DNA of 10,607 nucleotides from CAYLPU01 sp964385635. GTDB lineage: Bacteria > Chloroflexota > Anaerolineae > B4-G1. Below the pieces are notes generated by a model, which was not told the DNA's origin, did no database searches, and worked only from the letters and a program-made list of their open reading frames with translations. The stretch covers positions 1-10,607 of the forward strand of contig CAYLPU010000141.1 in the NCBI GenBank assembly GCA_964385635.1, written 5' to 3'. Made by a program: the position numbers and the translations under genes. Shown here in pieces: positions 5,445 through 10,607 of the stretch. How positions within the stretch are numbered: position 1 is the first letter of the stretch; every line of letters begins with the position of its first letter.

Positions 5445-5921
5445 TTACGCAGCTCCCGTGGGTAACGAACCACTCTGGCGTGGGATCTGCCACCGGTGCC
5501 CACGAAGCACTATGGAAGTGTTTGTCCCTGTAACCCCCGGAACCTGACGCAAGTCTCCATAGAGTATGCGGGACAGGTGCTCGATATCTCGCACATACAC
5601 GGTCACCTCAGCCTCGTAATCTCCAGTGATGAGATCGGCGCTAGCCACCTCCGGTATCTGCCCCAAAGCGTCGAGAAATGCGTCCGGGTCAACCGCCTGC
5701 TCTAATGTATTTATGTGAACTAGGGCTTTGATTGGGAAGCCGATCTTGGCTACATCAATGACTGCGGTGTACCCTTGGATAATGCCCATTCGCTCAAGAT
5801 GTCTTAGCCGGTCTCGGACAGTAGGCGTAGGCCGTCCGAGTTCTCGAGATATCTGCGTGATGGGCTTGCGACCGTTTTGCTGGAGTTTTTCGATTAATGC
5901 AAAGTCCAACTCGTCAAGCAT
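5445..5921 (-). CDS. Lrp/AsnC family transcriptional regulator
   Basis: This is a 158-residue protein starting at ATG 5921-5919, with RBS AAGGAGGA (5932-5925) 3-5 nt upstream. Residues 1-50 form the AsnC-type winged helix-turn-helix (LDELDFALIEKLQQNGRKP, then ISRELGRPTPTVRDRLRHLE with the recognition helix at ~32-43, and GIIQGY). Residues ~62-138 form the RAM/effector domain (FPIKALVHI ... VASADLITGDYEAEV ... TNTSIVLR), which binds amino acids and drives oligomerisation in this family. The C-terminal tail (RQSGSLPTGAA) is a little longer than usual. It is divergent from the amino-acid ABC transporter operon and is the natural candidate to regulate it and itself. The M24 peptidase remnant follows on the same strand. 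The amino acid sensed cannot be read from the sequence. Confidence 0.93.
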   Translation of the reverse strand: MLDELDFALIEKLQQNGRKPITQISRELGRPTPTVRDRLRHLERMGIIQGYTAVIDVAKIGFPIKALVHINTLEQAVDPDAFLDALGQIPEVASADLITGDYEAEVTVYVRDIEHLSRILYGDLRQVPGVTGTNTSIVLRGHRWQIPRQSGSLPTGAA

Positions 5922-6227
5922 GCTTCCTCCTTAAATGGCAACTACGGCTCCAGGAACTCGCCAGGATCATATCCAACGAACAGAGCCAATCAGAATCAGA
6001 TGTCTTGGGATAGGCTCATGGCTGCCGAGGCCAGATACCTGAGTGCACTTTTAGCCAAGATCGCCGCCCCGGTGGGCAAGGCCTCCTCCATGGTGCACCA
6101 ACTGCTGGGCAGAATCGATCCAATGATCTGCGGTAATCAGGACCTGGGAGGCGCACTACAGAGAGACAATAGAGTTTCCTGTCCAAAAAAACCACAATAT
6201 GGCGAAAACCTGTCTTTCCACCAAGGC
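5922..6227. other. Intergenic region without a convincing gene
   Basis: This stretch holds the upstream region of the Lrp-type gene and a segment with short ORFs on both strands (6000-6287 plus, 6016-6234 minus). None has a good RBS or a recognisable protein. The AT content rises towards 6180-6290, where the transporter promoter lies. Confidence 0.5.
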
Positions 6228-6256
6228 TTGACAAACTCGTGCCATAATGGTATACT
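6228..6256 (+). promoter_or_regulatory. Consensus sigma70-type promoter of the amino-acid ABC transporter operon
   Basis: TTGACA (6228-6233), exactly 17 nt, TATACT (6251-6256). This is the strongest promoter in the window. CCATAATGG (6242-6250), an odd palindrome, sits between the two boxes and could be an operator. The predicted start is near 6263. Confidence 0.8.
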
Positions 6257-6262
6257 AACCAC

Positions 6263-6593
6263 GGCTTTTTCTATTATACGCCACTAATTCAGAATAGTCC
6301 AGAACGTGCAAGTTGACCAAGCGGGCTGACTCGTTCTCGGATGCAGAACTCATAAGATGGCTAGACCTGGGCATTGGGCAGAATGTGGTTGATCTTCTCA
6401 TCCGTATACAGCCTGCACTGTGACCCCAGAGGCTGTGGGATCGTTGAAGGGAAGCCGTAATTAGCTGCGTTGGGGCGCGTCGCGCTGCTCTCCCAAAACG
6501 GGGAAGGGGGTGATGACAGGAAGAGAACTGTTAGTTCAGAGGAGTATTCGGCAGAGATTCGTTAACTTAGCGAAGAGATATAAGGAGGATACG
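6263..6593 (+). other. Long (~330 nt) 5' leader of the transporter operon
   Basis: No other promoter-like pair of boxes was found between 6256 and the substrate-binding-protein gene, so a leader of about 330 nt is expected. It contains a possible hairpin (TTGGG 6470-6474 with CCCAA 6492-6496, enclosing GCGCG/CGCGC) just before a second RBS-like stretch and an in-frame GTG/ATG at 6510/6513. It matches no riboswitch or T-box motif I know. Confidence 0.4.
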
Positions 6594-7838
6594 ATGAAGA
6601 TGAAGAAGTGGTTGTGCTTTCTAACTGGCTTGCTCGTGATTCTGGGCTTGCTGCTATCAGCCTGTGCGGCGCCAACTCCGGCCCCAGAGGAGCCGACGGC
6701 GGTGCCAGAGGAACCAGAGGAAGAGGAGGCGGAGCCGATTATTATCGGCGGGGTGTTTAACCAGACCGGCTGGATGGCAACCTACGACGACCCGCCGCGT
6801 CATGGAGCAAGCGCAGCAGTGGAGAAGCTCAATGATGAAGGTGGTATTCTGGGGCGGCCGGTCGAGTTGGTCGTGATTGATGGCAAGACAGACCCCGCGG
6901 TCGTGGCCAACGCTACAATCCAGTTGTTGGAGCAGGGCGCGGAGTTCATCATAGCCCCATGTGATTTCGACATCGGTGCACCCGCGTGCATTGAGGCCCA
7001 GAAGCGAGGGGTGGCTTGTATGTCTACCTGTGCCTCTTCACCCCTCTTCAACGAGACAGTGATCGGTGACCTGGCATTCACCTTCTCCGAGGGTAGCCAT
7101 GGCATAGGGGCCGTCACCGCTCAGATGGCCTGGGAGTTCGGTTGGAGGAAAGCCTACATAATCACCGATTCAGGATGGGAGTATACCCGTTCACTCGGTG
7201 GGGGCTTCGCGTGGTCTTGGGAGAAACTGGGTGGGGAGATCGTGGGCGAGGATACCTACCAGCCCGGCGACGAGGACTTCTCCGCTCAGATCTCTCGTGT
7301 CAAGGCGCTGGAGGAACTCCCCGATGTTATCATGGTCGCCTGCGTCATGCCAGAGGGGCCCACTATCATGCGGCAATTCCGGTTGGCGGGCATCGAGACC
7401 CCCATGATCGCCGATGACGGCATAGATGACCCGGAGATCATTCCGGCGATCGGTCCGGAGAACATCTTCAACATCTGGTATACCACTCACGCGTGGTACA
7501 CGCCGGACGCCGGCCCCGACTATCCTGAGTATCTCAAGTACCATGAGGAGGTGTGGGGCTCCCTGCCAAGTACCGGTTTGGCTGCGACGGGCTGGGACGT
7601 GATCATGTTGTTCTCTAAGGCCGCAGAGCGGGCAGGGACGACCGAGGGGAAGCCGGTTGCTCAGGAATTCGAGAAGATGGACAAAGAGCCGTGTCTTGGC
7701 GGTTACGTTACCTGGACACCTGACAATCACGTGCCCACGAAGCCTATGGTTGCCATTGAGGTTAAGGGAGAGGAGTTCAAGTTCTTACGCTGGATTGAGC
7801 CTCCCTTCATGCCACCTCGCGAAGAATTTACCCAGTAA
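6594..7838 (+). CDS. livJ: Branched-chain/hydrophobic amino-acid type ABC transporter substrate-binding lipoprotein
   Basis: Start at ATG 6594 after TAAGGAGG (6581-6588); in-frame starts at 6510/6513 would add 28 residues before the signal peptide. The protein has 414 residues. Residues 1-23 are a lipoprotein signal (MKMKKWLCFL, a hydrophobic core, then lipobox LSAC with C24), so the mature protein is lipid-anchored outside the membrane. A Pro/Glu-rich linker follows (25-~48). The body is a type I periplasmic-binding fold of the LivJ/Peripla_BP_6 type: IIIGGVFNQTG, AVEKLNDEGGILGRPVELVV, DPAVVANATIQLLEQGAEFII, then YIITDSGWEY and QISRVKALEELPDVIMV. It binds the substrate and delivers it to the LivHM permease encoded downstream. 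The family also takes amides, urea and aromatic compounds, so the ligand is not certain. A terminator follows, so this gene should be expressed above the rest of the operon. Confidence 0.9.
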   Translation: MKMKKWLCFLTGLLVILGLLLSACAAPTPAPEEPTAVPEEPEEEEAEPIIIGGVFNQTGWMATYDDPPRHGASAAVEKLNDEGGILGRPVELVVIDGKTDPAVVANATIQLLEQGAEFIIAPCDFDIGAPACIEAQKRGVACMSTCASSPLFNETVIGDLAFTFSEGSHGIGAVTAQMAWEFGWRKAYIITDSGWEYTRSLGGGFAWSWEKLGGEIVGEDTYQPGDEDFSAQISRVKALEELPDVIMVACVMPEGPTIMRQFRLAGIETPMIADDGIDDPEIIPAIGPENIFNIWYTTHAWYTPDAGPDYPEYLKYHEEVWGSLPSTGLAATGWDVIMLFSKAAERAGTTEGKPVAQEFEKMDKEPCLGGYVTWTPDNHVPTKPMVAIEVKGEEFKFLRWIEPPFMPPREEFTQ

Positions 7839-7846
7839 CTCCATAC

Positions 7847-7889
7847 GATCCTCGTGGGATGCTCCTGTATCCTACGAGGATCATCTTTT
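7847..7889 (+). terminator. Intrinsic terminator or attenuator between the binding-protein and livG genes
   Basis: GATCCTCGTGGGAT (7847-7860) pairs with ATCCTACGAGGATC (7869-7882): a 14-bp stem with one G-U pair and an 8-nt loop, followed by ATCTTTT. It begins 8 nt after the binding-protein stop. The T-run is short, so read-through into livG is likely. Confidence 0.8.
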
Positions 7890-8001
7890 GCAATCGGCCT
7901 ATGGCCTGGTATGGACCGTGAACGCCATACTAGGTAGAAGGGGCGGGGCGCGCCTTGATCGGGAGCCAGCGGGAGTTGAGAGGCGAGGAAGTCGAGGTAT
8001 C

Positions 8002-8754
8002 ATGTCATCTACAGAGGGCAATTCCAATGGAAGCAGTCTCATCGTTCAGAGAGTCACGAAAGACTTCGTGGGGCTGCGGGCGGTCGATGCGGTCAGCCTT
8101 GAGGTCAGACGAGGGGAAATCCTAGGCCTGATAGGCCCAAATGGGTCAGGTAAGACCACACTGCTCAATGTGATCAGTGGTCTGTTATCTGCGTCCAGAG
8201 GCCATGTCTTTGTGGACGGGATCAATATCACCGGATGGCCACCTTATCGCATCGCCCGCAAGGGTATTGGAAGAACTTTCCAGACGGTACATCTCTTTGG
8301 CGCTCTTACCGTTCTTGAAAATATCGAGGTCGCAGCGGTGGGCGGCGGAATGTCACGCCGACGAGCGGCGGAGCGGGCTCAGTCGCTGCTTAAGGAGTTT
8401 GATATAGAAGAAATGGCGACCTTACCGGCCGGCACCCTTGCTTTCGGACAGCAGCGGTGGGTAGAGATTGCAAGGGCCCTGGCAATGGAACCCCGCTTTG
8501 TGCTGCTGGACGAGCCCGCAGCAGGGTTGAACGAGCGTGAATGCGATGGGCTACTGGGGGTGCTGGGTTCCATGCCTGAGAGGATTGGATGCGGGATGTT
8601 GGTCGTTGACCACGACATGCGACTCATCATGCGCCTGTGTCATCGTATCCACGTGCTTAACTACGGCCGGACGATCGCTGAAGGGACACGCGAAGAGGTT
8701 AGTCAGAGCCCTGAGGTGATTGAGGCCTATTTAGGATCTGCCGAGGAGGGTTAA
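8002..8754 (+). CDS. livG: Amino-acid ABC transporter ATP-binding protein, LivG type
   Basis: This is a 250-residue protein from ATG 8002, with GAGG (7994-7997) 4 nt upstream. ABC ATPase motifs are in order: Walker A GPNGSGKT (45-52), Q-loop Q94 in RTFQTVHLFG, signature LAFGQQRWVEIARAL (146-160), Walker B FVLLDEP (166-172) and H-loop H204 in VVDHDM. The degenerate signature (LAFGQ instead of LSGGQ) and the RTFQ...LF Q-loop are typical of LivG. It pairs with LivF to form the ATPase dimer that powers the LivHM permease on the inner face of the membrane. Its stop codon is 1 nt before the livF start and the livF RBS lies in its last codons. Relative to livJ it is separated by 163 nt that include a terminator. 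Confidence 0.93.
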   Translation: MSSTEGNSNGSSLIVQRVTKDFVGLRAVDAVSLEVRRGEILGLIGPNGSGKTTLLNVISGLLSASRGHVFVDGINITGWPPYRIARKGIGRTFQTVHLFGALTVLENIEVAAVGGGMSRRRAAERAQSLLKEFDIEEMATLPAGTLAFGQQRWVEIARALAMEPRFVLLDEPAAGLNERECDGLLGVLGSMPERIGCGMLVVDHDMRLIMRLCHRIHVLNYGRTIAEGTREEVSQSPEVIEAYLGSAEEG

Positions 8755-8755
8755 G

Positions 8756-9511
8756 TTGTTAGTTCTTGAGGACGTGCACGCGAGCTATGGCTCGGTTGTA
8801 GCCCTGCGGGGCATTTCAATCAGGGTTGCGGAAGGTGAGATGGTGGGCCTCATCGGTGCAAATGGGGCTGGAAAGACGACCGTGCTTTCCACCATCACTG
8901 GAGTGGTGAGAGCGACGCGAGGCGAAATCCGGTTCCAGGGGAAGTCCCTCCTGGGCAAGGCTCCTGAGGAGATCGTCCGGAGCGGGATCGGGATGGTTCC
9001 AGAGGAACGGCGTATCTTCTCAGGGCTCACCGTGGCCGAGAACCTGCGGCTGGGGGCGGCGATTCGCTCCGACCGGGCCGGTATCCAGAAAGACATAGAT
9101 GGGATGTGTCAGCGTTTCCCTATCCTCGGTGAACGACTTCATTCGTCAGCCGGGATGCTATCGGGCGGTGAACAGCAGCAGCTGGCCATCGCCCGGGCGC
9201 TCATGTGTCGCCCGAAGGTTCTGATGTTGGACGAGCCATCTCTGGGCCTTGCCCCAAAGTTGGTAGAAAGTATCTTCGACCTGGTGATGCAGCTACGAGA
9301 CATGGGAGTGACTATTCTACTCATCGAGCAGAACGTGGCCAAGACGCTGCAGATCGTTGACCGTGCGTACCTGATGAGGACAGGCCAGATTGTGGCTCAA
9401 GGGCCAGCACGCGAGCTAGAGCAAGTCGTAGATATCAAGAGTGCCTACCTGGGGGGCAAACTGGTGGAGCATGAAAGGGGGCTTGATCGTGGAGTGGACA
9501 CGCATCGCTGA
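8756..9511 (+). CDS. livF: Amino-acid ABC transporter ATP-binding protein, LivF type
   Basis: This is a 251-residue protein starting at TTG 8756, 5 nt after GAGGAGGG (8743-8750). Motifs: Walker A GANGAGKT (34-41), VPEERRIFSGLTVAENL (81-97) at the Q-loop position as in LivF (VPE-x-RR-x-F), signature LSGGEQQQLAIARAL (135-149), Walker B VLMLDEP (155-161), then EQN (191-193) in place of the H-loop His. That EQN is a LivF hallmark and makes the LivG and LivF sites unequal. It is the second ATPase subunit of the importer. The C-terminal tail (KLVEHERGLDRGVDTHR) runs past the usual YLG end and overlaps the start of livH, indicating coupled translation. Confidence 0.93.
   Translation: MLVLEDVHASYGSVVALRGISIRVAEGEMVGLIGANGAGKTTVLSTITGVVRATRGEIRFQGKSLLGKAPEEIVRSGIGMVPEERRIFSGLTVAENLRLGAAIRSDRAGIQKDIDGMCQRFPILGERLHSSAGMLSGGEQQQLAIARALMCRPKVLMLDEPSLGLAPKLVESIFDLVMQLRDMGVTILLIEQNVAKTLQIVDRAYLMRTGQIVAQGPARELEQVVDIKSAYLGGKLVEHERGLDRGVDTHR
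9476..9481 (+). promoter_or_regulatory. RBS that decides the livH start
   Basis: AGGGGG lies 7 nt before GTG 9489. The upstream in-frame ATG at 9471 has only GGAG 1 nt before it, and TTG 9483 has 1 nt spacing, so GTG 9489 is preferred. Confidence 0.45.
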
Positions 9512-10397
9512 ACTTTTCGTCGCCGCCTTGAGTCTGGGCAGCATCTATGCACTCATGGCTCTTGGCTTGGCGCTCGTGTATGGGATATTGCGGCTCGTCA
9601 ACTTCGCCTATGGTGAACTCATCATGATAGCCGGCTATGCTATGTGGCAGCTCCAAAGGCTGGGGTTCGGGGTGCCATGGGCCTTGGAAGTATTATTGGC
9701 GGTCGGCGTGGTTACTCTTACCTCCATAGTTTTGGAGCGTGTAGCCTTCCGGCCGGTCCGGGCAAGCCATGGCCCCCCCATCAATGTCCTCATCACCTCC
9801 TTTGCGTGCAGTACTGTTCTTCAGAGCCTGGCCATGGTTCTAATCTCGCCGCGCTCTAAAGGTATAGAGTACCCTCCTATCGTGAGTGCCCAACTCACTC
9901 TGGGGCCGGTTCGGATTGCGGTTTTTGACATCATGGCTATGATAGTTGGCGGTGTATCACTCGTCGCGCTGACGTTCCTCCTCAAAAAGACCTTCCTTGG
10001 CATTTCCCTTCGGGCTGCTGCTGATGATTTCACCATGACTCGCCTGTTGGGTGTCCGGGCTAATGGGGTGATAGCCGCTGCCTTTGCCATAAGTGGCGCC
10101 CTGGCTGGTATCTCCTCGGTGCTGTGGCTTGCTCGGATCGGCCTCGTGAGACCCGGTATCGGGTTGGGGCCGGTGATCATCGCATTCTTTGCATCGGTCG
10201 TGGGGGGAGTAGAGAGCCTCGCCGGGGCCGTGGTCGGGGGATTCATCTTGGGTTTCCTCACCGTTGGATTGCAGGCAATCCTGCCAGCATCCCTGCTTGA
10301 GTATCGCAGCGCTTTTACCTTTCTAGTTGTCATCATCGTACTGCTCGTCCGGCCGCAGGGACTGTTGCCCGGACGTCACATGCGGGAGGCCCGATGA
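9489..10397 (+). CDS. livH: Amino-acid ABC transporter permease, LivH type
   Basis: This is a 302-residue protein from GTG 9489; ATG 9471 is an alternative giving 308. It is a polytopic membrane protein with about 8 hydrophobic segments. The LivH hallmark at the N-terminus is clear: LSLGSIYALMALGLALVYG (14-32), then LRLVNFAYGEL (35-45). The cytoplasmic EAA-like loop that contacts the ATPases is ISLRAAADDFTMTRLLGV (172-189), followed by AAAFAISGALAGISSVLW. The C-terminus ends with VRPQGLLPGR (287-296), as is usual. It forms the transmembrane channel with LivM and overlaps livF by 23 nt and livM by 4 nt (ATGA). Confidence 0.92.
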   Translation: MEWTRIAELFVAALSLGSIYALMALGLALVYGILRLVNFAYGELIMIAGYAMWQLQRLGFGVPWALEVLLAVGVVTLTSIVLERVAFRPVRASHGPPINVLITSFACSTVLQSLAMVLISPRSKGIEYPPIVSAQLTLGPVRIAVFDIMAMIVGGVSLVALTFLLKKTFLGISLRAAADDFTMTRLLGVRANGVIAAAFAISGALAGISSVLWLARIGLVRPGIGLGPVIIAFFASVVGGVESLAGAVVGGFILGFLTVGLQAILPASLLEYRSAFTFLVVIIVLLVRPQGLLPGRHMREAR

Positions 10398-10607
10398 AAT
10401 CAAGGGTTGTTCAACTTCTAGAAAGAGTGCCTTGGGCAGGGTCTGCGCTGATGCTTATCATACTGCTCTTGGCGCTCACTGTAGCATGGTGGTGCGTGTG
10501 CCACACAGTTGACCATACGAACGAACAGCGCTACACTCTATATACACATCGTGCTCATCCGACGCCGAGCCGGAGCGCGCGCGACCCCTTGGAGGGACCC
10601 ATGAACC
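10394..10607 (+). CDS. livM: Start of the LivM-type permease gene (partial; frame disturbed near the edge)
   Basis: ATG 10394 overlaps the livH stop (ATGA) and has GGGAGG (10384-10389) 4 nt upstream. Residues 1-31 (MKSRVVQLLERVPWAGSALM, then LIILLLALTVA) look like the N-terminus and first membrane helix of LivM. After ~10484 this frame stays open but turns into a hydrophilic sequence unlike any permease. LivM-like sequence continues in the other two frames: VVRVPHS (10489-10509) and LTIRTNSATLYIHIVLI (10509-10559). Two single-base deletions would explain this. The assignment rests mainly on position in the operon. The last ~50 bases resemble no LivM in any frame. Confidence 0.6.
   Translation, partial: MKSRVVQLLERVPWAGSALMLIILLLALTVAWWCVCHTVDHTNEQRYTLYTHRAHPTPSRSARDPLEGPMN

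Noticed and set aside
5437..5460. Hairpin CACGGGA...TCCCGTG as a terminator of the Lrp-type gene
   Set aside because: It has a 7-bp stem and a 10-nt loop but no T-run on the minus strand, and it overlaps the stop codon; too weak to call.
5204..5503. Minus-strand 99-residue frame as an intact gene
   Set aside because: Only its C-terminal ~39 residues resemble a protein family (M24). The N-terminal part overlaps the Lrp-type gene and a palindrome.
6000..6287. Small genes on either strand upstream of the transporter
   Set aside because: No good RBS, the plus frame runs through the AT-rich promoter, and none of the translations is recognisable.
6510..6593. Extended start of the binding protein (GTG 6510 or ATG 6513)
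   Set aside because: It would put 28 charged residues before the lipoprotein signal peptide; ATG 6594 has a much better RBS and gives a standard signal.
6263..6593. Known riboswitch or T-box in the transporter leader
   Set aside because: I looked for T-box, cobalamin, TPP, SAM and glycine core motifs and found none.
7888..7915. TTGCAA-16-TATGGA as a separate livG promoter
   Set aside because: The -10 box is poor and the spacing short; it could be chance.
7657..8001. Upstream extension of the LivG frame
   Set aside because: It overlaps the binding-protein gene and the terminator hairpin; ATG 8002 fits the LivG length and has an RBS.

Overview
The window looks like a piece of a Chloroflexota (Anaerolineae-like) genome or metagenomic contig. 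This is inferred from the GC-rich coding style, the use of GTG and TTG starts, a lipoprotein with a Pro/Glu-rich linker after its lipobox, STAND-type NTPase and TPR genes, and short palindromic and tandem repeats between genes. No rRNA or tRNA gene is present to fix the taxonomy.

Layout. (1) Positions 1-2004, minus strand: a tight three-gene operon encoding a small membrane-anchored protein with a duplicated 23-residue motif, a STAND-like P-loop ATPase that carries a third copy of the same motif, and a winged-helix/TPR protein that runs off the left edge. (2) Positions 2011-2165: a divergent intergenic region with a good sigma70-type promoter on each strand. The plus-strand promoter predicts a leaderless mRNA. 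(3) Positions 2166-5052, plus strand: a TctA/DUF112-like membrane permease; a four-helix-bundle (S23/IVS-like) gene broken by a 4-bp duplication and flanked by a 20-bp perfect inverted repeat built from short ATGACAAA-like units; and a DUF457-type membrane metal-dependent hydrolase with a large insertion that includes a GC-rich 36-bp in-frame tandem repeat. (4) Positions 5053-5921: a decayed area with a cluster of TTGCC/GGCAA half-sites, the C-terminal remnant of an M24 (Xaa-Pro) peptidase, a poly-C/poly-G palindrome, and an intact Lrp/AsnC regulator on the minus strand. (5) Positions 5922-6593: a gene-poor region with a consensus promoter (TTGACA-17-TATACT) and a leader of about 330 nt. (6) Positions 6594-10607, plus strand: a branched-chain/hydrophobic amino-acid type ABC importer, with lipoprotein substrate-binding protein, terminator hairpin, LivG, LivF, LivH and the start of LivM, whose reading frame breaks up at the right edge.

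How it fits together. The right half is an amino-acid uptake locus next to an Lrp-type sensor of amino acids and the ghost of a peptidase, which suggests peptide or amino-acid scavenging. The left operon is the best candidate for something not yet described: a STAND NTPase divided into separate NTPase and WH-TPR proteins, with a membrane protein that shares an unusual repeated motif with the NTPase and could recruit it to the membrane.
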